A stretch of 46,785 bases of DNA from Bacteroidetes bacterium GWF2_49_14 (GCA_001769295.1 MEOR01000108.1:29788-76572), one strand, 5' to 3'. Positions 1-8,323 are shown, numbered from the stretch's first letter. The notes: generated by a model from the letters alone, not told the origin. Numbers and translations are program-made.

Positions 1-582
1 CTCGACATCGAGGAAATGTCCTACCCGTTCCAGTATGGTTACGGTATCGGAATAATTCACGGGATGCTGGCCAATCTTTAGCAGGGACTGGTAAAGTTCA
101 TCCACATTGGTCAGGTTAAAATTACCTGCCAGAACAAGGCTCCTTGATTTCCAGTTGTTTGCCCGCATTACGGGATGGACCGTTTCAAGGTTGTTCCGGC
201 CAAAAGTTCCGTACCGTAAGTGGCCGATAAAAACCTCGCCGGAAAACGGGATGTTTTCATAAGCCGACAAAGGATCGTCAGCAGCACCGGGGTGTTCCTC
301 GAGTGCCGTGCGCATGCTGTCGTGGACCATCTCGAAAACCTGCCGGATCGGCTCGCGCTGATTCGAGCGGTGACGATAAATATAGGGACTCCCGGGCGGA
401 AGGTTCAGCTTCAGGTTGGCCACCCCGGCCCCGTCCTGTCCGCGGTTATGCTGTTTCTCAAGCAGAAGGTAGAGCTTGTTCAGGCCGTATCTCCAGGTTC
501 CGTAGGTAGCCTGGTAATAGGACAGCGGCTTAAGGAGCCTGATATAGGCGATGCCGCATTCATGCTTTACGGGGTCACTCAT
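1..582 (-). CDS. Amidophosphoribosyltransferase-like class II glutamine amidotransferase (C-terminus beyond window)
   Basis: The first 194 residues are visible; the gene runs off the left edge. The protein starts MSDPVKHECGIAYIRL. Cys9 in HECGI is the expected N-terminal nucleophile, exposed by removing an eight-residue propeptide as in PurF enzymes. RGQDGAG (about residues 47-53), GHLRYGT (about 122-128) and AGNFNLTN (about 152-159) match the glutaminase domain of amidophosphoribosyltransferases, which use glutamine and PRPP in the first step of purine synthesis. The sequence resembles the longer, second PurF-like family common in Bacteroidota, so I give no symbol; the missing phosphoribosyltransferase half would settle its type. 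It lies 29 bp downstream of the SPOR gene on the same strand and is probably co-transcribed. The ATG at 582 leaves the catalytic Cys at the usual short distance. Confidence 0.85.
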   Translation of the reverse strand, partial: MSDPVKHECGIAYIRLLKPLSYYQATYGTWRYGLNKLYLLLEKQHNRGQDGAGVANLKLNLPPGSPYIYRHRSNQREPIRQVFEMVHDSMRTALEEHPGAADDPLSAYENIPFSGEVFIGHLRYGTFGRNNLETVHPVMRANNWKSRSLVLAGNFNLTNVDELYQSLLKIGQHPVNYSDTVTILERVGHFLDVE

Positions 583-611
583 GGTGTTTTCTCAAACGGA
601 TGGTTCATGAA

Positions 612-1073
612 TCAGTCCAGTGTGATTCTTGCCTGAACGATGTATGCCTGGGTAAATCTGACCATCAGCTGCTTTTTAAATCTGAAGGCATCTTCCTTGG
701 TCCGGAAAGACCCGACCAGGGTGGAGAAATCAGGTTCATTATACTGAACCTCAACGGGGAGACCAAGTTCACTGAAGGCGCCTTCGTACTCAGCCCTTGC
801 CTGGTTAGCTTTTGTCCGGTCAAGACCCTTGTAAATCAGGATCCGATATCCGGATATACCGGCTGTTTTATTGAATTCGTAATGCTTGCGAAGAATTGAA
901 TTGAGCCTCGGATCCTGGATTACCCTGACTTTCCCCGGCTGCTGGCCGTCTTCCAGCCGGTTGATGATAAGGCTTACTGAATCCGGGGGAATCGTCGCAA
1001 CAGTTTCCTGCTGTCCGTATCCGCAAAATGGTATTACACAGATTATCAGTATAATCAAGCGAAGTCTCATCAT
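612..1073 (-). CDS. Exported SPOR-domain protein
   Basis: A 153-residue protein. I chose the ATG at 1073 (MMRLRLIILIICVIPFCGYG) because it begins directly with a hydrophobic signal peptide, while the longer frame adds 13 charged residues. A linker follows, then a SPOR-like segment over about the last 80 residues: GYRILIY near the start, a conserved VGSFRTKEDAFRFKKQL stretch and a final YIVQARI strand. SPOR domains bind peptidoglycan stripped of stem peptides, often at the septum, so an envelope location is likely; the specific role is unknown. A TACATTTG box lies 36 bp upstream of the start, divergent from the miaB promoter. The gene precedes the amidophosphoribosyltransferase-like gene by 29 bp. 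Confidence 0.75.
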   Translation of the reverse strand: MMRLRLIILIICVIPFCGYGQQETVATIPPDSVSLIINRLEDGQQPGKVRVIQDPRLNSILRKHYEFNKTAGISGYRILIYKGLDRTKANQARAEYEGAFSELGLPVEVQYNEPDFSTLVGSFRTKEDAFRFKKQLMVRFTQAYIVQARITLD

Positions 1074-1109
1074 AATGCCAACCTGGTGTCTTCGTTTTGT
1101 AAGCCGTCC

Positions 1110-1117
1110 CAAATGTA
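1110..1117 (-). promoter_or_regulatory. -7 box TACATTTG for the SPOR gene
   Basis: On the minus strand this is an exact match to TAnnTTTG, 36 bp before the ATG at 1073. No convincing -33 TTTG is visible. It lies back to back with the miaB box at 1131-1138. Confidence 0.55.
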
Positions 1118-1130
1118 CTAATTAATCGTA

Positions 1131-1138
1131 TATATTTG
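1131..1138 (+). promoter_or_regulatory. -7 box TATATTTG for miaB
   Basis: Exact TAnnTTTG match 22 bp before the miaB ATG. The opposing box at 1110-1117 is only 13 bp away, so the two transcription starts share a very short control region. Confidence 0.6.
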
Positions 1139-1160
1139 CAGCCGATTACGAGGATCAATC

Positions 1161-2510
1161 ATGCCAAAACTCTATATAGAAACATACGGATGTCAGATGA
1201 ACGTGGCCGACAGTGAAACCGTCGCGTCAATACTGGCAGCGGGCGGATACGAGGTCGTTGACGAAATGGAAGGTGCCGATGTGGTTCTTGTTAACACCTG
1301 CTCGGTGCGCGAGAATGCGGAAACACGTGTTTTTGGCAGACTGGCTGTTTTCCGCCAGCTCCGGAAGGCTAATCCTGATGTTGTGGTCGGCGTTCTTGGC
1401 TGCATGGCCGAAAGGGTTAAGGAGGAACTTATTTCCAAGCACGGAGTTAATCTAGTGGCCGGGCCCGATTCTTACCGGTCCCTTCCGGAACTGCTGGCCA
1501 AGTCAACAGCGCATGGAAAAGCCATCGATGTTGAGCTGAGCACGGATGAGACTTATGCAGGGATCTGCCCGACCCGGCTGGAAAGCAACGGAATATCGGG
1601 ATTCATCTCCATCACCAGGGGCTGCAATAATTTCTGCACCTATTGTATTGTGCCTTACACCCGTGGGCGGGAGCGAAGCCGCGATCCTCAGGATATCCTG
1701 AACGAAGCGCGTGACCTGCAGGCCCGCGGGTACAAGGAGCTGACGCTGCTAGGGCAAAACGTGAATTCCTACAGGGCAAATGGCCATAACGCCGGTGCAC
1801 TTGTCATCCCCGCGAAAGCGGGGATCGCTTGGGACTTCCCTAAATTACTTGAAGAGGTAGCACTCGCGGTTCCCGGAATCCGCATACGGTTTACCACCTC
1901 GCATCCCAAGGACATGTCGGATGAAACACTGCGGGTTATTGCACGTAATGAGAACATCTGCAAGCATATCCACCTTCCTGTTCAATCAGGAAGCAACCGT
2001 ATCCTGAAGCTGATGAACCGAAAATACACAAGGGAGCAGTATCTCGCCCGGATCCATGCAATCCGGGAGATCATTCCCGGATGTGGCATCACCACGGACA
2101 TTTTCTGCGGTTTCCCGTCTGAGACCGAGGAGGATCACCTCGACAGCCTGGCGCTGATGGAAGCGGTACGGTTTGATTTTGCATTTATGTTCAAATACTC
2201 CGAACGGCCCGGTACCTATGCCGCGGAACACCTGCCGGATGATATTTCCAATGTAGTGAAATCCCGAAGGCTGCAGGAGATCATCGGATTGCAGGCTACA
2301 ATTGGTCTGGAGAGCAACCGGAAGGATATCGGAAAAACCTTTGATGTCCTGGCAGAAGGACTTTCCAAGAAGTCCAGGACCGACCTGTACGGACGAAATC
2401 CCCAGAACAAGGTGATCGTATTCCCGCAGGAAAACAAAAAACCCGGAGAGTTAGTCCGGGTTCTTGTAACGGATTGCACCGGGGCAACCCTGAAAGGCGT
2501 TCAAGCTTAG
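1161..2510 (+). CDS. miaB: tRNA-2-methylthio-N6-dimethylallyladenosine synthase MiaB
   Basis: A 449-residue radical-SAM methylthiotransferase that adds the 2-methylthio group to i6A37 in tRNAs reading UNN codons. Cys11, Cys47 and Cys81 of the N-terminal UPF0004 domain should hold one Fe-S cluster, and Cys155-x3-Cys159-x2-Cys162 (RGCNNFCTYC) the SAM-cleaving cluster. LTLLGQNVNSY and FTTSHPKDMSDETL are typical family motifs; a TRAM-like C-terminus follows. Between these, residues about 211-224 read AGALVIPAKAGIAW, a segment I do not expect in the family. Its DNA is the core of a dispersed palindromic repeat in this window (see 1803-1826), inserted without breaking the frame. The start follows a TAnnTTTG box. 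The 3' end overlaps the convergent LruC gene by 4 bp. Confidence 0.96.
   Translation: MPKLYIETYGCQMNVADSETVASILAAGGYEVVDEMEGADVVLVNTCSVRENAETRVFGRLAVFRQLRKANPDVVVGVLGCMAERVKEELISKHGVNLVAGPDSYRSLPELLAKSTAHGKAIDVELSTDETYAGICPTRLESNGISGFISITRGCNNFCTYCIVPYTRGRERSRDPQDILNEARDLQARGYKELTLLGQNVNSYRANGHNAGALVIPAKAGIAWDFPKLLEEVALAVPGIRIRFTTSHPKDMSDETLRVIARNENICKHIHLPVQSGSNRILKLMNRKYTREQYLARIHAIREIIPGCGITTDIFCGFPSETEEDHLDSLALMEAVRFDFAFMFKYSERPGTYAAEHLPDDISNVVKSRRLQEIIGLQATIGLESNRKDIGKTFDVLAEGLSKKSRTDLYGRNPQNKVIVFPQENKKPGELVRVLVTDCTGATLKGVQA
1803..1826 (+). repeat. Core palindromic repeat inside miaB
   Basis: Positions 1806-1813 (ATCCCCGC) and 1818-1825 (GCGGGGAT) form a perfect 8-bp stem around a GAAA loop. 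The same core, with a GTC prefix, occurs in both arms of the elements at 8824-9003 and 10553-10760, giving five copies in the window. Here it is a solo copy translated as VIPAKAGI in miaB. Confidence 0.9.
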
Positions 2511-4465
2511 TGCTTGTATATATTGGCTTCGTTCCGATAACCGGCTACATTTTTATACCAGTCAGGATACTTGGTTCCGCTGCTTTGAACCCACTCAGCA
2601 AAGTGCAGGTAAGTATCCATGATAACCGCTTTCTCCGAGGGATAATCAAAAATTTCGTAGGTGATTAAAGCCCAGGGAAGGTTATTGGCAGTCTTGTAGT
2701 AACGTCCGATACCTGGAATCGAAGTATCATGGCTGGTCCCGAATAAAGTCTGGTCAGCGAGGCTGGTAGGTGCGTAATCCGGTAAATGGACTTCGCGACC
2801 GCGATTCATGTTCACCATGATGAAAGGATTGAAATGCTCAATATCCAATAGTTCCAGATCATAGGTACCGGGAGTATAAACAATGTGCAGAACAATGGTA
2901 ACCGGACTTACATAGGGTGCACCCAGAGTGGTGTTGATACCCGCTCCGCTTCCCGGATTGTCGAGCAGATCAAAGGCATTGTCAAAAACAATGAACGTGG
3001 GAATATTCTGATTAGCTTCTGTTCCTTTGGCAGAAAGGGTTATGTATTCACGGGTCAGCCTCATGCCTGAAACGGTAATAGCTGAAGCAGGAATTGAATT
3101 GGTTGCCAGCTGGAATCCAAAACCGTTTTTAAGGGCAGCTCCTGTAGCACGCAGAAAGAATGTACAATAGGTTTCAACGAGTTTATTCGAGCCATCGGTT
3201 ATGGTTTTGAAGGAGAAATCCACCACAACATCATTCAGGTCAAAATCCCCTTGCGAAGGCCACAGGTCTTCAAAAGCAAGAGTCCCGGTTCCGCTCGCCG
3301 GAAAAGTATTAACCAACGCACGTGTCGGATCGTTCGGATATTCATCTTCGGGATCAATCACACCGTCATTGTCAACATCTTCGGAACCCAATGCAAAGGC
3401 AGCCATGGAGATATCACTGTCATCCAATCCCGATTTGTAGGCAATGGCCTTAATCGTCATGGTGGTATTTACACTCACCTGTGTGGAATAAACCGTTCCG
3501 CTCGTTGATGTCGGAGCCTCCCCGTTAACGGTATAACGGATGGTTGCACCCGGTGTTTCACTGGTTAACGTAACCTTTATCGGCTTGTCAAAACTCCCGG
3601 CAGACGGTGTAAAAACCGGAGCGATGCATTTCAGAACGTAAACAGCCGAGGTTATATAACTGTTGGTCATGCCCGATTTGTAGGCAATGGCTTTCAACGT
3701 CATGCTGGAACTCAGCGATATCGGAGTGGTATAAACCGTCCCAACTTCATCAGTGGGAACAGTTCCATCCGTGGTAAACCGGATGCTTGCACCACTGGTA
3801 GGGCTTACAATCGTGACCGTCTGGGGGCTGTTGTAGTTGCCTCCCTCAGGTGAAAATACCGGAGACTGTACCTGGGAGCTAATCGTGAAGGTTCCTGATG
3901 TTACCGGGCTTACCTTATATCCATCGGCATAAGCAATGGCCTTGATGGCTGTGGTTGCATTCACCGAAATTCCGGAGGTGTAAAGGGTCCCCGATGTAAC
4001 AGTCGGTGTGGTCCCATCCGTGGTATACCGTATAACCGCCCCGCTGGTGGAACTGGAAATGGTCACGGTCTGCGAGGAGGAAAAGTTGCCGTCTGAGGGC
4101 GAAAAAACCGGAGCCGATGTGGTTACGGAAGTACCGTTGATCTTGAATTGATAGCTGCCAACCGAACTTTTTGAATAGGTTCCGCCATAGGCAACTATCT
4201 TAAAAGTCGTATTTTCAGTTATCCTCACCGGACCGGTGTAAATGGTTCCAGATGTTTCACTTGGATTCTGACCATTTGTGGTATACCTGATGGTAACGCC
4301 GGGAGATGAACTACTCATGGTTATGGTCCGGGGCCCGGTATAGGTGCCGGCCGACGGGCTGACAGTCGGTTTTGCTGCCTTGGCTGCAAAAGCGCCTGAA
4401 GAGAACATCAGCAGGCCGAAAAGTGCCAATCCAACGGCACTGATGTATTTAATATAGATTTTCAT
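2507..4465 (-). CDS. Secreted LruC-domain protein with four chitobiase-C-terminal-like repeats
   Basis: A 652-residue protein with a signal peptide (about residues 1-27, ending FSSGAFA). Four repeats of about 80 residues follow (about 33-355), each with a P-x-F/V-x-P start, IRYTTDG or a close variant, GT-x-Y and KAIAY: the pattern of chitobiase/beta-hexosaminidase C-terminal (CHB_HEX_C_1) modules, usually Ig-like and non-catalytic. A Ca-binding-like linker (DVDNDGVIDPEDEYPNDP) leads into a LruC-type domain with LAFEDLWPSQGDFDLNDVVVD. No T9SS tail is visible. It is a paralogue of the gene at 4986-7406, which has six repeats. The lipoprotein gene 11 bp upstream is probably in the same transcript. 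Surface exposure is likely; any ligand is unknown. Confidence 0.85.
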   Translation of the reverse strand: MKIYIKYISAVGLALFGLLMFSSGAFAAKAAKPTVSPSAGTYTGPRTITMSSSSPGVTIRYTTNGQNPSETSGTIYTGPVRITENTTFKIVAYGGTYSKSSVGSYQFKINGTSVTTSAPVFSPSDGNFSSSQTVTISSSTSGAVIRYTTDGTTPTVTSGTLYTSGISVNATTAIKAIAYADGYKVSPVTSGTFTISSQVQSPVFSPEGGNYNSPQTVTIVSPTSGASIRFTTDGTVPTDEVGTVYTTPISLSSSMTLKAIAYKSGMTNSYITSAVYVLKCIAPVFTPSAGSFDKPIKVTLTSETPGATIRYTVNGEAPTSTSGTVYSTQVSVNTTMTIKAIAYKSGLDDSDISMAAFALGSEDVDNDGVIDPEDEYPNDPTRALVNTFPASGTGTLAFEDLWPSQGDFDLNDVVVDFSFKTITDGSNKLVETYCTFFLRATGAALKNGFGFQLATNSIPASAITVSGMRLTREYITLSAKGTEANQNIPTFIVFDNAFDLLDNPGSGAGINTTLGAPYVSPVTIVLHIVYTPGTYDLELLDIEHFNPFIMVNMNRGREVHLPDYAPTSLADQTLFGTSHDTSIPGIGRYYKTANNLPWALITYEIFDYPSEKAVIMDTYLHFAEWVQSSGTKYPDWYKNVAGYRNEANIYKH

Positions 4466-4476
4466 TTCTGATTGAA

Positions 4477-4836
4477 TTAGCTGAATGAATAACTCATCTT
4501 GGCTGAGGTCAGGCTTAACTCAACAACCTGACCGTTATACTTCAGGTTTACCGTTTTAACGTAAGCCGGAACAGTTATTTTTAAAACATACGCCTTGTTG
4601 GCAGTCATGAGTCCCTTCTTATAAACGGCTCCGTCAGTGCCGGTGACCATAACCACACGGCTAACCGTACCCTGAAGTGTGAGCTCATAGTCCATTGTAG
4701 ATTTCCAGCTGAAATCATCCTTTATTACCAGGTCATCCATAGTCTTGGGATCCGGATTCGGAAGCGGCTCCTTGGTGCATGAGCTGAAAGCGATCAACGC
4801 AATCATGACAACAAGCAGTAGACTTAATTTTTTCAT
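4477..4836 (-). CDS. Small lipoprotein linked to LruC genes
   Basis: A 119-residue protein. The N-terminus MKKLSLLLVVMIALIAFSSC is a lipoprotein signal peptide with lipobox Cys20, followed by a short Thr/Pro/Asp-rich spacer. The rest is predicted beta-rich (KSTMDYELTLQGTV, YVLKITVPAYV, VNLKYNGQVVEL) with no motif I recognise. It lies between two LruC-domain paralogues and ends 11 bp before the downstream one starts. This suggests a membrane-anchored partner or accessory of the secreted LruC proteins, inferred from position only. No TAnnTTTG box is visible directly upstream, so transcription may come from the promoter at 7450 or from an unrecognised one. Confidence 0.7.
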   Translation of the reverse strand: MKKLSLLLVVMIALIAFSSCTKEPLPNPDPKTMDDLVIKDDFSWKSTMDYELTLQGTVSRVVMVTGTDGAVYKKGLMTANKAYVLKITVPAYVKTVNLKYNGQVVELSLTSAKMSYSFS

Positions 4837-4954
4837 TTCTATTTATGTTTAATTACCATCGGTCTTGCCATTTTTGTGCCAGAAACAAGTACATCATTTA
4901 ACTATCTCTTTATCTATTAGTTAAACATTCTGATTGAACTAAAGATTTTCCACT

Positions 4955-4973
4955 AATTGGAATTTTTCCAATT
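4955..4973. repeat. AT-rich hairpin after the 806-residue LruC gene
   Basis: AATTGGAA (4955-4962), a TTT loop and TTCCAATT (4966-4973) form an 8-bp stem in the 149-bp gap between the two LruC transcription segments. No strong T-run follows on the minus strand, so it is at best a weak terminator or a processing site. Confidence 0.4.
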
Positions 4974-4985
4974 TAAAGACTTTTT

Positions 4986-7406
4986 CTATTCTCTTTTTTG
5001 ATAAATCATTTCCGGATCCCGGTATCCGGCAATATTACGGTACCAGTCGGGATACTCGGTTCCACCGCTCTGGGCCCAGGCTGCGAAATGAAGATAGGCC
5101 TTTATGAGCAGGGCCTTTTCTTTTGGATAGTCAAAGGATTCGCAAATATTCAGCGCCCAGGGCAGATTGCTGGCAGTATGATAATATTTGTTTTCAGAAG
5201 GTTTTGAATAGTCACCTGAGGTCCCCAGCAGTTTAGGGTCAGCCAGGCTCGTAGGCTTATAATCAAGCAAGTGTACCTCTCGCCCTCGCTGCATATTCAC
5301 AATCAGGAACGGATTAAACTCTTCAATATTCAGATTTTCATCGGTATAGGTATCGGGAGTATAGGTAATGGTAACGCTGATGGTAACCGGCTCCACGTAA
5401 GGGGAATTGGGATCCGTGTTAACCCCGCTGCCGGTACCCGGACTTTTAAGGATGTCAAATACGTTATCGAAAACGATGATGGTAGGAATCTCCTGCCCGG
5501 CCTCTGTCCCATTTTCATTCAGGGTAATATAGGCATTGGTCAGCTGGTGGCCGGTTACTTTCATGGCTGCGGAAGGGATGGTTCCGGAGGCAAACTGAAA
5601 CCCGAAGCCGCTTTTAAGTGATGCGCCTGAAGCCCGCAGAACAATGGTTACCAGCGTCTCCACCAGAAAATTGGATGCATTGGTGACCGTTTTAAACTGA
5701 TAATCGATAACCAAATCATTCATGTCGTAATCCCCCTGAGCCGGCCAGAGATCTTCAAAAGCCAGGGTTCCGGGTCCGGCGGCCGGGTAATTATTTGTAA
5801 GCGCCCTAAGCGAATCATCGGGATAATCATCTTCTATATCGGGAATCCCGTCGCCGTCCCGGTCGGGCAGTCCGATTATATAGGAGCCGGTTCCGATATC
5901 GGAATTTGTAAAACCTGATTTGACAGCAATGGCCTTAAATGTAGCATCGGCATTGACAGCCAGGGCCTGGGTATAAACCGTACCGGTTTCCGGCGTGGGG
6001 TCCTCTCCGTTTGTCGTATACCGGATTGTGGCTCCCACAGTTTCGGTACTAATCTGAACCTGCTGCGGTCGCTCATGGGTGCCCGGGTCGGGCGTGAAAG
6101 CCGGTACGGCGCAGCGGAGGGTATAACCGGCCGCCACAACGGGACTGTCTCCCATACCTTCCTTATAGGCCACTGCTTTTAATACTGAAGTGGCGTTGAC
6201 CGAAATGGATCCGTTATATAAAAGACCTGCCGATGCTGAGGGATCCGTACCATCGGTAGTGTAACGAATACCGGATGAGGGGGTTAAACTTGTCAGTGCT
6301 ATTTCCTGCACATTAGCAAAGGTTCCTGCGGCCGGGCTGAATACCGGAGCAGCGCACTGAATGACAAAGCTCCCTTCTGATATGCTACTGGCGCTCAAGC
6401 CACTCTTGTAGGCAATCGCACGTATTGTCTTGTTTTGGGCTATTTCTATCGGCTCCTGGTATACAGTTCCCGAGGATGCCCCCGGAGCGGTCCCGTCCGT
6501 GGTATAACGGATCGAGGCCCCGGAAGTGGCCGTGGAAAGGGTAACCGAAGTAGCCGTGGAAAAAACTCCGGCCGCAGGCTCAAAAACTGGAGCTGCACAG
6601 GAAAACGAAAAGGTCCCTGAAACCACATCACTGTCGATCATCCCCGATTTATAGGCCATTGCCTTTAGCGTACTGTTTGCATTCAGGGTTAAAGGACCGC
6701 TGTAAACGGTTCCGTATGCCTGACTGGGCATCGTCCCGTCGAGGGAGTACTTAATAATGGCCCCTGATGTTGCGCAGGAAAGTGTGACACTTTGCGCTTC
6801 AGTAAAGGTGCCTGGCTCCGGGTTCATGGCGGGTGTGGCAACCCGGATGGTATACAATCCCGATGTGATACCGCTGTTGGTGAGCCCGCCCTTGTATGCG
6901 ATGGCCTTCAGGGTTACATTCTGATCAATCTCAACCGGATCTGTATAAAGAATTCCGCCAGAAGTTGTTGGAGTGCTGCCGTCTATCGTGTACCGGATCG
7001 ATGCTTCACTGGTACTGCTGGTAATTTGAACGGCCTGGGGAGATCCGTACCCGCCGGGTCCAGGGGAGAATACAGGAGCACCGGCAGGTGGTAGGTTTAT
7101 GACGTACGTTGCCGACCCGACATAGCTATTTGCATAATTCGAACGGTAGGCTATTGCTTTCAAGGTCAAAGATGCTTCCACTGTAACAGGTCCTGTGTAA
7201 AGGGTCCCATGGGAAGAGGTTGGGTTAGTTCCATCAGTCGTGTACCGGATGGTCGCGCCGTAGGTTGAACAAAGAATGTAAACAGTCTTTGCGGAGTTGT
7301 AGGTTCCGCTCCCGGGCGAGAAGGTTGGTTTTGCCACCCGGGCTGCCATAACTGACATCCCTAATAGCAGCAATAGACTTAAAAGGTAGAATTTATGCCC
7401 TTTCAT
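4986..7406 (-). CDS. Secreted LruC-domain protein with six chitobiase-C-terminal-like repeats
   Basis: An 806-residue paralogue of the 2507-4465 product. The signal peptide ends near MSVMA (residue 21). Six CHB_HEX_C_1-like repeats cover about residues 25-500, each with IRYTTDG or a variant (IRYTIDG, IKYSLDG, IRYTTNG) and a KAIAY-like strand end. The DRDGDGIPDIEDDYPDD linker resembles thrombospondin type 3 Ca-binding repeats, and the C-terminal about 300 residues are a LruC-type domain (LAFEDLWPAQGDYDMNDLVID). The two paralogues align through the linker and LruC part and end alike (PDWYRNIAGYR and PDWYKNVAGYR), differing mainly in repeat number. That points to duplication followed by gain or loss of repeats. 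A TACATTTG box lies 43 bp upstream of the start. Confidence 0.85.
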   Translation of the reverse strand: MKGHKFYLLSLLLLLGMSVMAARVAKPTFSPGSGTYNSAKTVYILCSTYGATIRYTTDGTNPTSSHGTLYTGPVTVEASLTLKAIAYRSNYANSYVGSATYVINLPPAGAPVFSPGPGGYGSPQAVQITSSTSEASIRYTIDGSTPTTSGGILYTDPVEIDQNVTLKAIAYKGGLTNSGITSGLYTIRVATPAMNPEPGTFTEAQSVTLSCATSGAIIKYSLDGTMPSQAYGTVYSGPLTLNANSTLKAMAYKSGMIDSDVVSGTFSFSCAAPVFEPAAGVFSTATSVTLSTATSGASIRYTTDGTAPGASSGTVYQEPIEIAQNKTIRAIAYKSGLSASSISEGSFVIQCAAPVFSPAAGTFANVQEIALTSLTPSSGIRYTTDGTDPSASAGLLYNGSISVNATSVLKAVAYKEGMGDSPVVAAGYTLRCAVPAFTPDPGTHERPQQVQISTETVGATIRYTTNGEDPTPETGTVYTQALAVNADATFKAIAVKSGFTNSDIGTGSYIIGLPDRDGDGIPDIEDDYPDDSLRALTNNYPAAGPGTLAFEDLWPAQGDYDMNDLVIDYQFKTVTNASNFLVETLVTIVLRASGASLKSGFGFQFASGTIPSAAMKVTGHQLTNAYITLNENGTEAGQEIPTIIVFDNVFDILKSPGTGSGVNTDPNSPYVEPVTISVTITYTPDTYTDENLNIEEFNPFLIVNMQRGREVHLLDYKPTSLADPKLLGTSGDYSKPSENKYYHTASNLPWALNICESFDYPKEKALLIKAYLHFAAWAQSGGTEYPDWYRNIAGYRDPEMIYQKRE

Positions 7407-7449
7407 AATTTTCCGACTTAAATGGATCCAACTAACTTATAACCAATAA

Positions 7450-7457
7450 CAAATGTA
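7450..7457 (-). promoter_or_regulatory. -7 box TACATTTG for the LruC gene cluster
   Basis: Exact TAnnTTTG on the minus strand, 43 bp before the ATG at 7406. A TTG lies 22 bp further upstream, close to the usual -33 spacing. It may drive all three genes down to 2507. Confidence 0.6.
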
Positions 7458-7492
7458 CCCTGAAGAAGGCACCTATATACAATAAGCAACCG

Positions 7493-7518
7493 CTATTTGA
7501 CCAAATTCTGTCAAATAG
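7493..7518. repeat. 9-bp inverted repeat between pdxH and the LruC gene
   Basis: CTATTTGAC (7493-7501) and GTCAAATAG (7510-7518) are perfect complements around an 8-nt loop. It lies downstream of pdxH and upstream of the LruC promoter. There is no T-run, so it could be an operator, a processing hairpin or chance. Confidence 0.4.
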
Positions 7519-7621
7519 TTAACAATCAGGTAAAAGTACTTTCTATACAAGTCAGGAAAAAATCAAGATTTCCACAAAGGGAACATAGAATTAAACAGGC
7601 ATTCCACAGGACTTACAAGCA

Positions 7622-8287
7622 TCAGGGCGCCAGGCGGAATATGCTCCATCCGTGCGTCTCCAGACGAAACGCGATCCTGTCGTGCAACCGGTCTTCCCGT
7701 CCCTGCCAAAACTCATAATAGTCAGGTTTGAGGCGATATCCGCCCCATTGTGACGGACGACCGATGACCGATGACCGATGAAAGCCATCTTCCGTCGGTC
7801 TTCCGTCATCCGTCATCCGTCTTTCCTCCAGCCACTCTCTGCTTGTAATTTCTTTGCTCTGAGGCGAAATCACCGCACTGATCCGGCTTGCCTCAGGCCG
7901 GGATTCGAAGTAGGCATCCGATTCTTCAGCAGCAACTTTCATCACAGTCCCTTCGATCCGAATCTGACGCTCCAGTTCAGACCAGAAGAACAATAGTGAA
8001 GCCTGAGGGTTCTTTCGTAACTGCAGTCCTTTCCTGCTTTCGTAATTGGTGAAAAAGGTTATGCCTTCCTGGTCCAGCCCCTTCATCAGCACCACGCGTG
8101 AAGAGGGCCTCATCCCGTCACCAACGGTGGATAGAACCATAGCCGTCGGCTCCTCACAATCCGAATGAATCGCTTCCGACACCCAAAATTCCATCTGAAT
8201 AAAAGGATCTGGATTAACATGCCTTTCATCCAGCACCCCTTTGGCATATTGCTTCCTTATAGAATGTAACTCCCTTCCCATACCCAA
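7622..8287 (-). CDS. pdxH: Pyridoxamine 5'-phosphate oxidase PdxH with repeat-derived segment
   Basis: A 221-residue FMN enzyme that oxidises pyridoxamine- or pyridoxine-5'-phosphate to pyridoxal-5'-phosphate. Family motifs are all present: SSRVVLMKG (62-70), FFTNYESRKG (78-87), FFWSELERQIRIEG (100-113), a YF-SRP-S-I-A--S-QS stretch (126-144), and the C-terminal QWGGYRLKPD and EFWQGREDRLHDRI block ending in RLAP. Residues about 156-178, between SREWLEE and the RPSQWGGY block, look foreign: their DNA (7752-7821) is two inverted heptamer arrays. This is normally a variable loop, and overall length stays near the family norm, so the enzyme may still work. Because seven is not a multiple of three, gain or loss of one unit would shift the frame and remove the C-terminal active-site block. 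Confidence 0.93.
   Translation of the reverse strand: MGMGRELHSIRKQYAKGVLDERHVNPDPFIQMEFWVSEAIHSDCEEPTAMVLSTVGDGMRPSSRVVLMKGLDQEGITFFTNYESRKGLQLRKNPQASLLFFWSELERQIRIEGTVMKVAAEESDAYFESRPEASRISAVISPQSKEITSREWLEERRMTDDGRPTEDGFHRSSVIGRPSQWGGYRLKPDYYEFWQGREDRLHDRIAFRLETHGWSIFRLAP
7752..7821. repeat. Paired inverted heptamer arrays inside pdxH
   Basis: GACGGAC then three exact GACCGAT units run from 7752 to 7779. TTCCGTC and two exact ATCCGTC units run from 7801 to 7821; their complement is GACGGAT, so the two blocks face each other around about 21 bp that is itself degenerate heptamer (including GTCGGTC). The whole block is translated in pdxH. Confidence 0.85.
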
Positions 8288-8323
8288 TTAACAAGCATCT
8301 TCCCCTTTAGTTCACCTATTACC

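Noticed and set aside
220-636. 138-residue plus-strand frame
   Set aside because: It is antisense to the amidophosphoribosyltransferase-like gene, which has clear catalytic motifs in its own frame.
5271-5621. 116-residue plus-strand frame rich in Ile and Gly
   Set aside because: It is antisense to the LruC domain of the 806-residue protein and reflects its codon pattern.
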